Shown here: piece by piece, positions 1 to 12,700 of the stretch | Numbering within the stretch: position 1 is the first letter of the stretch | How the letters are laid out: every line of letters begins with the position of its first letter | Source: Ascidia mentula | Taxonomy: Eukaryota; Chordata; Ascidiacea; Phlebobranchia; Ascidiidae | NCBI GenBank assembly: GCA_947561715.1 | Contig: OX387199.1 | Span: 19,969,001-20,033,000, forward strand | DNA length: 64,000 nt | Reading direction: 5' to 3' | The notes under the pieces: model-generated | Seen by the model: only the letters and a program-made list of their open reading frames with translations | Databases searched by the model: none | Told to the model about the DNA's origin: nothing | Made by a program: the position numbers and the translations under genes

Positions 1-3000
1 ATTAGTGGGCACCAAATGTACCAAAGTAGTTGTTATGTTCTGTATCCATTGTGCGTCATGCACCCAAAAATGTCTTAAGCGTATGACAAATGCAATAATT
101 AATTTCTACGGTAAAAATTTAAACACAAATGGGGAACAAGGATTCCCTTCACAAAAAAATGGGGAAATGAGAGAAAAAGGGTTAAGAACAACCACATTAT
201 AATGCTGATCGCCCAGATGAACCAAATCTCTATTTTATTTGAGAGTAGGCTAATTAGTGTACCTGGTGGAACCATTTTAGTGGCAAAAACCATTGCGAAA
301 TGGACAGGACTAATTTGTTCTTTGAAAGTGGCTTCCGACCATAATAAATGAACAAAGAAACACACATCAAATATTGCAAAACGTGATTCATGTGCGATTG
401 CCAAAGTTACCGGCAAAACGCTAATTTACAATCAACGGTTTTCCTTTGTCCTTCTGTTTTGTAATGTGACTTAAACGAGTGAACAACACCGCTGTATTGT
501 TTGCCAAACTTCGGAGAACTAATAACATAACTTTTTTAAACATAGGAGGCGATTGAACAATACCGTCTGTGAGTCATATATGCGTATTTTATGACGTGTT
601 GATATTTTTTAACTCACTGTGCCATGGACAAACATGATGGCGTATGACACAAATGTACCGCCTACATGTAAAGCCAGACAAGATCAACGTATGGATGACA
701 AGGTTCCTAAATCAAAACGTTACTTATTTAACCATGTTCGTTTGCAGAAGATTCAGTAATGTTCGCATTGCTTATTTCAAGACAAAGTGCGCTATTTAAT
801 CCACGTATTCCTTAAAACAAGCAACAAGAGTTGCTAATAGGCAGTCATGCTTAGCCAAAACAGACTGAAGTCCAACAAATATCGATACATCAACAATTCT
901 GTCTCAGAAATTAGTCCACTGTGGATTGATGTTTCGCATCTTGAATGGCGTTGGACAGAAACCGTAGCAAAACTGCAAAAAGAAAAGTTATGAACAAAAT
1001 GATGATTTCATCTTTTGTAAAGGAAGGTGCTGATATGGTGTGTGTAGTTCATGTTCTATGTGTCATCGGGTAAATCCTCGCGTCGGTCTTGAGGTTTTGC
1101 AGCATTAACATGATGTCAGAAGGTGGTCCATTGAGGGTTTTTGGTGTCTTTTTTATGAGATTACTACACAACTTTCGATATCGCCAACAACCGTGTTGGA
1201 TTCGCAACATTGGCACCAGTTTCAAAGTGATGGTTATCAAGCCCAACCTGAGCAGCAATAATTTAAAAGCTCTGTCGTTGAAATACAAATGAAAAGAAAT
1301 AAAGAAATATATAAAATCAAGTGTAAATAATACATTTCCATTGCAAGTGATTTTTCTTAAATAACTCCAACCATTACTATATTGTTAGAACACTATTCTT
1401 TATCGCACGCATTCATTACTGACTCAAATTTAGACATTTAAAGTCAGATGAAGAAAATATCCACAGAAGTTGGTGGTAGAATCGCGCGGATTAAACAGTC
1501 GGTGAGTATTGTGTTGACTTTTTCTCTTCAAAAGGATGTAGCGTTACGTATGAAGAATTTGTGCAAAATTTAATTTTAACCTTTGGCGGAGTTCCCGCTC
1601 CGCTTTCCCGCAGATTTTTGTTTCAACACTCGGTCTCCCTCTTCAACAGCGTGACGACTGATTTCCTGCTCAGCGTTCAAATATTTCCATAATCATGACG
1701 ATGAAACAATGGTTGCAAGTTGATTGACAGCTTCGTGCGCGGTGCTCCTCGCCTGCCAGTCTGGCAAATTTAATGTTGGCTTCTTGACTGGATAACCAGT
1801 ATGGTTTTATCGGTGCCCATGACATTTATATTTATTGTTTATGTTCAAGTACTTTTGTGCAAAATTAAAATGATTCGGTGAATATTCGTGTTTGGATGAA
1901 TATTAAAACATTCGGCGAATCCCGGACTTACAGAATACCCGAAAAACTATGTGGGATAAAAATGATTACGGACAATCTTGCTGAACGTGGGCAAGTTTTG
2001 AAACTGCCAAAAAGTTTTGCTGCGCAGATAAAATAGCTGCGTGTGCAAGAAAAGGTAATGGTTTCGTTCGATGTGTTTTTCTCTTCACCAACGTACTGGT
2101 AATGTTGGCCGCGAACGTAGCAGCAGAAAGATTACGAAACGACTTAACATTGGAACAACGTTGCTCGTTGCTGTCACACATTGTAGATGTCTTCGTTTGG
2201 TCCTGAATGCCACCTACCTTTGTCTCAGAGGTGATCCTTTACGGCAATATGATCTCCCCTTTCCGTTGCAGTTGCGAACTTCATCATGGTCGGTTGAACA
2301 TTGGACAACGTTAGTCAGCCCTCCTCAGTTTTGGAGACGTTTTGTTGGTGACTCATTCGTTGTCAAGCAACGAGATGACGTGCAGTCGCTGCTCTCACAT
2401 CTCTGTTGAACCAAGTTCACAATGGAGTGCGAGCAAGGCAGTAGATTGTCTTTATTCGATGTTTTTGTTCGAAGAGAAGAGCGGACAACCCTTTCCACAA
2501 GTGTATGCAACAAATAACTCATTCCGACAGATATTTGTCGTTCGGCTCGGCGCACCCGATCGCCAAAAGGCGCGATTTTTTTACCACACTGAAGCTGAAT
2601 TATTAATAACAAATGGCGTGAAGCGACAACAAGAGATGGGTTACGCTGTAGAACGCAAACAAATATTCCCGTTTTTTCTCGAACGTAACCATGCCTTGTC
2701 GAGGAGGTGTGTTGAGGGCGAAATACGGGTGCAGTTGCTCAGCGATCAAACACAGGAAAGAACCTGTTTTATTTTCGTCATGACGACAATTCAAACAAGA
2801 ACCAACTCATACAGGTGAGGAATTCCTCAACAAACTTATGAAGTGTGGTTGGAACTCGTTCCCCATCAGAAGTCACAAGTTCAAGAATACACACTCTTTT
2901 ACCCTCTCAACACTGTGTTTATTGATAACAACAACAAGTAGCATAAAATATGCGCAAGCAGCAAACATTCAACAAAACGATTAAATTTTGGTGAAAGTTT

Positions 3001-3786
3001 AAATTAGCCGCGAACGAATTATGATTTGATTTACACAGAAAGTTTGTCCTGCCAAAAATTTTACGACATCTTTTTTTGCATTAAAATATAATTATCAATG
3101 ATATACAAAATACACAGGGCTAGGTTTATGTACAAAGCGTGTGAGAGGAGGTTTTGAGGGGATGTTTTCAACTTTTTTTGGTGATATTTAAAGGTAGCAG
3201 ACTATATTTTCATGAGCCAATGGTTTGTATTCCATGAGTTGATTACATGGAATGTTTTCAACATCATATTTACAAGTAAACGTTGATCCAGAAACAAAAC
3301 GTAGTAGGGAAGTCAGTGGAAGCAAGGGGAATCATAGTTTTGTCCAAAATAATTCTACCCAAGTTGATGTCAAGCTTTCCAACACTCACACATGATAAGA
3401 GTGTCCATGTGTTGGATGACGTGTGAACGTGGACGACGAGTCCGATCAACTCAACACGTGACTCAAACCATAGTACATAAAAGGAAGAACCACCACATAC
3501 AACCAATAAACAAAACTAAGCAAACGGAGTGCGTACATCAACCCAAATTCACGTATTTTCGTTCTTTTGTTTGGGTCTCTCGTCAAATATGTTACTTTGT
3601 CCTACTTGTGAGATTTTTAAATGGAAAGTTGTAACTTGGAATATCAATTTTGTGTTGTAGTAACTTTGCCATCACAAACTAAATATTATTCTACACATGG
3701 AAGGTACGCGTGACGTCAAAAAAATATTCGGTTCTATCCATTCGATGCCAGGAAAAAAACACATTTTGCACGAACTGAATGCAAGG
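1..3786. other. Intergenic region 3' of gene A
   Basis: No host gene recognised. It holds a plus-strand Penelope-like relic (about 1,930-2,580). The remainder is AT-rich sequence with only short frames. A frame on the minus strand at 99-416 is open in units 1-3, but its differences between units are almost all amino-acid changing, so it does not look selected. Confidence 0.6.
1930..2580 (+). mobile_element. Penelope-like element relic, reverse-transcriptase part (unit 1)
   Basis: Pieces in more than one frame recall Penelope-like reverse transcriptases: ERGQVLKLPKSFA, MVSFDVF, LAANVAAERLR, LEQRCSLLSHIVD and NATYLCLRGD. The reading is degenerate in this copy. It lies opposite in strand to the receptor genes, and homologous copies lie at the same place in every unit, so it inserted before the duplications. 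Confidence 0.6.
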
Positions 3787-3792
3787 TTTATT
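3787..3792 (-). terminator. Poly(A) signal of gene A overlapping the stop codon
   Basis: On the minus strand the stop TAA runs directly into ATAAA, so a canonical AATAAA shares its first base with the last base of the stop codon. If used, the 3' UTR would be only some 15-30 nt. Confidence 0.7.
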
Positions 3793-6700
3793 TACAGATC
3801 AGTTTCTGCTTCAACCACATGTAAGTTTTCTCGGTTAGCAACCACACCCACATTTTCCTGTTGCTCTTCCTGTGGTTGGCGTCTGAAAACGGTACGTAGG
3901 CCATCCCGGACTCTATCATAAAGCAGTTTCGGTGCGTTGGAATAGATGAGGGGATTTAGAGAGCTGTTTATGGGAAGCAGGATGATTGCTGACACAGCGT
4001 ACATCACTGGAGGCATAGGGACTCCACCGATGTTTACAAATGACATAATGGAAATTGGAACCCAGCAGAGAAAATCGGTAACTATCAGTCGGATGATTTT
4101 CTTTTGTATTTCTGCCGAAACAGCTTTAATGGTATAATATGTCTGCAAATACGAATGTGCTTACCTTTGTTTTGTCTTGCCGCCCTTCCACTTCTTAGTC
4201 TCTTGTTCACTTGCCTGGCACTGGCAGTTGGCTTCTTGTAAATCCAAATATACGTAATTGCAACGAACATGAAGGCCAGGAAGTTAAGAGTAATAATAGC
4301 GATTGAATATCCCCATGCCTTGTCGTTGGTTGTTACATACAGTTTGCTGATGCAAACACTGCTGCTGCTGTAATATCTACACATAAACAATTTTGTTGAT
4401 AAAAAATTCAAATTTTGCACAATTAAAACACAAACCCCAAATATCCAGAAATATCAAATAGCCCAGTGTAATTGTAATCCTCAAGAATATCCATAAAATC
4501 CATCCAGGAATTAGCATCATTTACTCGCATGAGGGCAGTGTTGAGTTCTTGGGAATCATTGCTTGTGAAGTTGTGTTGGAAAGTTACAAATCGATCCATG
4601 AAGTTATTCATACCTGTATACGCAACGTTATAGTGTGATTCGAAACTGGTATCACCACCAACATCAACAACAATTTCTTACTAGAAAAGTCGACTGCAAC
4701 ATTGTCATAAAACGGATTCTCATTCATCCAAGCTTTGGTTTCAAACAAATGTTGAAGTTGAGTTGTGAGTGGAATAAAAGCAATTGTACACGAGAATGCC
4801 CAGGAGAGGATAATGGAAAGGATGACAGTTTTCAATTCCGGTTTCAAGGATGCATCGTGTGGCTGAAACAAAAGAGAACATTAACCTGTTTTCATTAAAA
4901 GCAATAAGTTTGCAAGCTGGGCGTTCCTTTCAATTCGAAGGACGGGGAATGTAGTTGTCAGTTCGAATTCCATCGGACTGAAATTGCTACCTCTTTCTTT
5001 ACCCACTTTCCGGAGATAAAAGATTTCCAAAGAGAAAGTTGTCATAAAGTTTTGGAACGGCCCGGCACCGGTTCAACGAAGTTGGCTATAGCTGACTTAA
5101 CCAAATACAATTGTTTCACTTACATTTTTCACAGCAAACAGTCGGAATATGGTCAACAGAACCATTGTGAACACCGATGTTTCGCTAGTAAGCAAAGCCA
5201 ATACCCCCATGGTGGTGCAACTTCCGCTTGATCTCCAAATAAGGTCATTGGCACAATAATTTCCAGAGTATCTGACACCAGCGGCTCCCAGCATGATGAG
5301 ATAAACTCCCATGAGTAGATCGGAAACGGATAGATTCAAAACGAGCAGATGGTTTGTGCGAAATGCAGAAGATTGTGATTGTGTCGTCGCCAACGTTTTG
5401 CCTTCCATCACCATGACAACCTCAAAACAAATTGTAGGAATATAACACGTGTTCTTATTGCGCAACAAAGACAAAACTTAGTTTAATTTACCAAATTTCC
5501 GGCAATGGCGAGCATCCCCATTATCCACACAATGGCTCGTAGAAATGGGTTCGCAATCAACTCGTATCGTGATGAAAATATGTTTTCGTTCATCACTTTT
5601 GTATTTGTTGGGCACTCGTCTGACCAATCAGAGCAGTCGCCGACTCCATTGAATTTCTATGTAAAGTATATGAATTTAAGAAAACTTTGTAGTTAAGTTG
5701 GTCATATTGGTGTCCGTAAACAACATAATGCGAAATTACTATTTCGTATGTAATTGGTGAACAACGGATCTATGAAAATTGGATAAAAAATGTGAACTGC
5801 TATATACATCTGTAGTTTTGTGTACGTGGAAGGCGTGTGACGCGATAATTGGCCAGAAATCTGGCGACAACAATAAGAATAAATTTGTAAACTGGCTGCC
5901 AACGTTAAGGTGTGCTTGTGTGATTAGGTGTAAAGAACATGATTTGTGAAGTGGGTCGTAATTAAATTAATGTTGTTTGGTGTTGGTTCTTTTAACATTA
6001 GGTGTTTCTATATAATTTTTTACTTTGACGTCAGTTTATTTAATTATAAAAGTAGCCACCTATATAGTTTGGCTCCCAACTTTTGTTTTGGCGGTGAGCC
6101 GTTAGTGCAGGGTGAACTGAGCGTTTACTATGGTTGGGGTTGGAGGCCCGGGTTAGTACATGGATCAGATTGGGAGTAAACGGTTGGTTTACATCAGAGA
6201 TACACAAATATTTTTAGTGCTAAATTAGAAACCTTAAGTTCAAAAGGCTTTTTTCAGACCTATTTTGTGACCGAATCGCACATTTTAATCCCGCGAAGAT
6301 CAACTTTAAATGTTTGGCGCCAAAAAAACGGAGAAAAGGTCTTCCTAAATCGGTTCAAAAACTTCCATACCCGGCATCCCAATAACTTTTGTCCTAATTC
6401 GGGATCGCTGAATTAATTTCGGTCACAACAGTAACATGCACGGAATCAAAACATCTTTGCCACAGGACACAAAACTTTAAATATTGTTTACATGTGTTTA
6501 CCTTCTCCTTCTTAACGAACAATGGATCTTTATTTTCGCAGTAAAACCTTCCGTCATTTCTGCAGTTTATTTCGTCACTTTGATCATCGCAGTTAATTGT
6601 GAGGTCACAAACATCCGATTTGTTGACAGAAATCTGTCGCAAAAGTCTGTAAAATACTTAAACCGTCTTTGTGGTTAACTGTGTGCGAAAGATTCAACAA

Positions 6701-9700
6701 AGGGCATTATGACAAACAATACTGAACAAAAGACACCGATACCTATTTGCTTTTTATAGTTGAAATAACGCTTCGAAGTGATTTTTTTCCCAACTCTTGT
6801 AATTAAGGTCTTAATTTTTTTTTGGTTTTTTATGACATCAAATAACTTTACTTTGGCTCCATTTAACGTTGGACAGTAGAATCTTCCTTCCTTTGAGCAC
6901 AATTCATCTGGATATTCGTCACTTTCATCCTTGCAATCGATGAAACCGTCGCATACTTTGGACATAGGAATATTGAGAAGTCCGTCTTTTGTGTCGCAGT
7001 GTTTCCGATGTTTGCAAAGTTGAGGATCTTCATCGTGGTCGAATGATTGACCAGTGTCAAGATTATACATCCGAAAATCGCAATCTCGCCTCCCATCGCA
7101 CAGTAGTTTGTTGTCGAACAACCTCCCCCAACCCCGCAACACTCCATCCTGTGTAAAACACATCACGTGCGAACGATTTGTTGCTCATGCTGGAAGGAAT
7201 ATTTTTGTTATTATTTTAAACGAATCTTTTTTTAGTTGTTGTCAGGCTTGTCGGGATTTCCTGGCTGTTACATTAGGTTTTATCATAAGTTTTGAAGCAG
7301 GTATCGCCATAAAATCTGTGAATATGGTGGCGACAGACCAGCAGGGACCGTAAACTTTTGTTACAAACTCAATTTGTCAGGTAACAGTCCCCATGTGGGA
7401 CACCTAGAAACGTCCAACGACACATCGACAGCAACAGACGTCATGGCAGCAAACTTGTTCGAGACTTTTATACCTGGGAATGTGATCACTATGTGATTGT
7501 CATGCATTACAAGATGTTTATTTTTTAAGTTTTGTTAAAGTTTTTACAATCAGGTATAAAAACATAGAAAATAGCAAAATAAGCTTGACGAACAAATACA
7601 ATTTGTGACGAAAGCGAGAATTAACTCTTAAACGTGTGGCGACGAAAATTGACTTTTCACGCCGCTCCCCTTGCAAAATCTCGTTGGAAAGGTTTCGCAG
7701 TTTTCTCAGCATTTTACAATTTTCTTTCTGCCGTGGTCGCAGTACTTTGAGTATCCACAAAAGGGATATGTTTGCTGGTATTTTGTGCCAATTGTTAAAA
7801 ATGTGGGTATTACATATCAGTACTACATGCCGTGTTGGGTGGTTTAGTGCAACCCAAATACCACATAAATTCCAGCCATTTCAACGTTGCACAGGAAACG
7901 TCTGGGGAACTCGGTACAAACACGAGTTCCAAATGTTAACGACCTTGAAGGTATTTCTTTAGTAATGTAATAGGATTTTGTAAATAATTATTATCACGTA
8001 TAATTGAAGTCTTGCACGGCGAAAGCCATATCCACCCTAGAGAAGCCGAATGCCACGCGCTTTGAAGGAATTAGTTGAACAATGTGTTTTGTAGCAACGA
8101 AGTAGGTGTAGTGTGGTTATTGTGCATGATGTCACTGAATGTTCCTCACCAGTATGTAACAACTTCTGTACAACGTAATCTTTGCACAAGCACTTAAAGT
8201 GCATATGAACACGGTCATGGCAACTTTGCGTAAAACTACTACAACCAACTTATATCCAAAGTTTTTCGGTTCTACGTCAACTTAACAATGTAGAAAACTA
8301 CACGAAAACTGGCGGCGACTAAAAATCGTAAACCTTTTGCACTGTGGCGAAATTAACATCATACAAGGCACTCGCGTCGAAAAAATGCATTGTTTAGATA
8401 GGAGAAGGCGCCTTTTATTGCAGATATCAAATAGTTTCAAACATAGAAGAATAAACAGATTACGTTACGTCAAAGGTCAGGACAGGGTTTTACATCACAC
8501 AAAAATATGTCACTGTGACGTTACAAACCAAAGGATTTATTGTCCCTAATTATCTGAAGACCAAAGGGTATAGCAGCAACGACATTACTCTGTACATCGA
8601 TGAGACGGGGTTGGTGCGTTTTTTTGCTCAGTGACATTACATGACGCCATTTTTTGGTAACTTTAACTTTCCTCTTTGCATTGACTTTAATTTGAAAATG
8701 ATTCCAGCATCATTTCTAGTTTTTGTGGTTGATTGTGGCGAATTAAATGAATCATTTATGACTCTTTTGGTCGGCCTTTCCTGGCGGTAGTTTAGAAAAC
8801 AACAGAAACCAAACCTTTGAGGTAACAAATATTCACGTTTGGCGAAATAAGCCAAAATCTTTGTAAGTTGCTGTAATAATTACGTTTGACTGCGTAAACA
8901 TTGTTGTAAACTTTTGGTTAAACTGGAATTTGTCCAGCAAGTGAGTAAGTACATTGTGTTGGTAAGAACCTACAAATGTACGTAAACATCTAAACCATTT
9001 TCATTAAGTCTGGTAAACTTATTTTCGACTAAACAATAAGTTATGCATTCTCACTTACACACCACCACTCCCCCTGTATGTAGTTGGTTGTTGTTGTTGT
9101 TGAACAGTCGTTCTTCACTTCCTCATCCACACTGAAAATATTTGAATGTTTCGCGTTTATTTTGTAATTAAAAACTCCAATTGAATGCAGATGACGTTTA
9201 CTTGCGACTCCTGTAGTAATTAAATATAAGTTTATAAAACCCATACACGGGAATTCAACTCAGAACTGACCCAAAATTACTAAAAGACGCTTAACCTCCA
9301 AACACGTACTGCAGGGTAGCTGAGGAACAGACAAACATATTGAAACCACTTTAACCCAACAACAAAAACTGTCAATTTGATAATATGCAAATTTCCTATG
9401 GTTGGTCGCCCATTATTGAAACACTGTTGCGCCACAAAGGTTGCTCGCTTGTAGTGCCCAGATATGCGATGACTTGCATTTAAAGTCTTTTTCGACTGCA
9501 ATACTTTGTATTCAAGGTCTAAAACGCCTATATGATGTCATGACAGTAAAGGAAAGGGTATTTTCCTGCAGCGGCGAAATACATCATTTTAAACTGCATT
9601 ATTCATGAGTCATGCCAATGAAAACCAGTCAGGCCAATGAAAACAAGTCATGTTGTAATTACAGACACTTAACAAACTTTACACTTTTGCAAGTCATAGA

Positions 9701-12700
9701 ATTCTGGTGACGCATTTGATGTCAATGGTTTTAATTCAAAGAATAAACTAATGCTTTATCACTTACTAATGAAACTTGCCACAATCTTTAGTTTTCCCAG
9801 GTTGACAAAAACATTCGTCACTTTTGTCGGGACAGTCGATGACGTCATCACAAACACGTGACCTTGAGATGATCATAGGGTCATTTGTACATTGGAAGCA
9901 TGAACGATGATTAAAGGTCCCCAAACTTCGAATGTCTCTGCAAATGACACAAGTCAATTCCGTCTTATCTCAGCGAAAGGTATTTTCAACCAACCACAAC
10001 AGTTCACAAATACCTGACATCTCCATTTTCCGAGGTGTAACACAAATCAGATTTATCATCACAATCTGCAATGCCGTCCCATAGAAACATCTGCGGAAGA
10101 TTGCAATTCCTGCCATTCCGAACACATTTGAATCCATGTCCATTATTCCAGTGTTGGAAAGCTGGACAGTCATTGCAAGGATCGCCATCACAAACAGTCG
10201 AACGTTTCCAACAAGCTGAATTTGGACACTGGAAGTGGGAGGGGCAGAGGTACTCACATGGGTAATTCCCCAGACAATGAGCAAGCTTGTCGCAGATTTC
10301 ATTTTTTGAGTTACAGGAAAAGTTGGCTGCATCCAATGTGTTATAGCAGACTCCATTATTGTCGAAACAATTACAACGTGATTTTGAACTAAATAAAATT
10401 AATAGTTATTAGCATCAACGAAATAAAAGGTATTTTCAAAACTACAAAAATACCCTATATTGTTGTTGCTACATTGCTGATGGAATTTCCCATTACAACT
10501 GGCTTCATCACTCATATCAGGGCAATCTATGACGTCATCACAAACACTTGACCTTGAGATGATCATAGGGTCATTTGTACATTGGAAACACAGTCGTTCG
10601 TTCAGCGATGAAGAAGTACGAATATCTCTGCAATAACAAATTTGTTTATAGATGCCATACTTTGCCCATAGGCAGGCAGGTAAAGCTGTTTATTTTATTA
10701 TTTATAACCATTAATATAAACAGCAAAGCTCATATGACTAAAATTATATTTTACTCTAAAACGTTTCTTTTTTTTCGTTTTCACTTCAATAGGAAGAATG
10801 ACGCCAGTAGAAACACTGATCCAATGGCGTTAAAAGAAAATATGATATATAGTAAGATAAGAAACACATTGGGAGAGGGAAGTCTGGGGCAATGCTGGCA
10901 AGTACGCATATGCAAAACACAATCAAAAACAAAATACCTGACATCTCCATTCTCCGAGTTGTAACACAAATCAGATTTATCATCACAATCAGAAATGTCA
11001 TCCCATAGAAACATTTGCGGAAGATTGCAATTCCTTCCATTCCGAACACATTTGAATCCATGTCCATTATTCCAGTGTTGGAAAGCTGGAATGTCATTGC
11101 AAAGATCCCCATCACAAACAGTCGAACGACACTGGGAGTGTAAGGGGCAGATGTCACACAGTGTTTTGCCAACACATTGGATTATTCCTTTGCAAAACTC
11201 TTCCACTCTTAGGGCGCATACTTTGTTTGAATCCCAGTAGTCAAAGTTGTTGTCGCAACTGTAACAAAAGTAAAGTATTACATCATATAACAAAAGTTTC
11301 GGGAGATTTGTGTTAGTTATTGTTTAGACATGAAGAGTCGTCATGGCTGATAATCAGTAAATGTTAGGTTTGGTTTAAATAAACCAGATTAATGCCAATT
11401 AGTCATGCACGACTGGGTATGCAGATATGTGAATAACAATACACAGCCTACAACTTTACAATAATTTTGCCTTACATCTGCTGAAAAATAACTAATAGAT
11501 AGTAAATTGGAGCAAATATTATAAATTCTGTGACCTGCAAACAGTTCACCATCCGGTCAGGCAAATACTTCTACTTTGTGGTGACGATACAGCCACCGTC
11601 ATCCGTTGGGCACCAAACTAGGTGCATCCATACGGAGAACAAGGTGGAGAAAACTATTGGAATCAGGTAATTATTCGTGTCTAGAACTCTGTCAAGCAAT
11701 GCCAAATTTATCAAATCTTTCGCGAAGATTTCTATTCCTTTGAAAGGATTTCGACAAATGTCAATGAACGAATAGCAGACGCAGGTGTAAAACCACAGCA
11801 AAACCGTAGATAAGAGCAAGACAGACGCCTGACCCGTATCTTAACCTGGGTTCAAATCCCGGTGTGGTAAAAAACGATACCGCCCAGGGGTTCCTACTGA
11901 AGCACCCACGCAACCAGTTGCCACAAGTCAACTATGCGGGACGACGGCATTACCGAAATGCGGTCCCACAAACGGAAGAAAACATCGTACTGCCACACTA
12001 CATACGCAACAGCATGCGTGCAACTTAAATGTCTATGTGGCAAAGTACATTCAAAATACCGCTGCTCCGAATGAAGTCCATGCCGTTGTAACAACACAAA
12101 CTACCAGTGTTTCTAGATTAGTTGTACATGCGGCACATGTTATAATCTTATGCTCGGAGGGAAGGTTATGTATAACTATAAGGCAATAGTACCAAATGAC
12201 TTCAACACAAACTGTGTTTAGCAAGCCAATATCTTGTACTTATGTTATTGTTTTTGACAATGGCGCCTATACTTCGTACACACGTGTGTGCATTTAGAAC
12301 TTCCGGTCCCATCCTCTTAAACTCGGTGCCGCTGCAGGGATTGGTTGTTACGGCGCGGTCAACATCCCCCTCTTTGCTGACTTCTCACCTCTCTCTCCTT
12401 TTAAAACAATATTACAATTCCCGCATATACTGGAAACCCCCACAACACACAAACTATCCCTCATTGAATATAACCTTGAAATTCCCTGAATTACTCGACC
12501 TTTGAATTAGAAACACGCACTTCTTAATATGAACACCACCTACTTTGACACCGCTGCACACCTAAACTTTCCCAAACTCCCACAACCTAATACACCCTAC
12601 GCCACAACCCTTACAGCCCTTCTGGACACCTCTATGTTGCCATACCATTTGAAAAACCCGTAACTGAATCCGCAGTGACCCTTGCCCTTCGAACAACATC

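Noticed and set aside
99-416. Minus-strand frame of about 105 codons, also open in units 2 and 3
   Set aside because: No ATG start, and nearly all differences between units change amino acids; it looks like neutral sequence kept open by recent duplication.
3381-3417. Short hairpin (CCAACAC...GTGTTGG) downstream of gene A as a regulatory element
   Set aside because: Stem of only seven base pairs, missing from unit 4, with nothing to link it to transcript ends.
4608-4700. Frameshift making gene A a pseudogene
   Set aside because: The differing bases lie in a GT-AG intron common to all copies; the spliced frame is intact.
7518-7760. Minus-strand hydrophobic frame in a gene A intron
   Set aside because: Poorly conserved at protein level in units 2-3 and no splice sites in phase with the neighbouring exons.
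11846-11862. tRNA gene suggested by the T-arm-like hairpin
   Set aside because: Only a T-arm is visible; no acceptor, D or anticodon arm fits around it in any of the three units.
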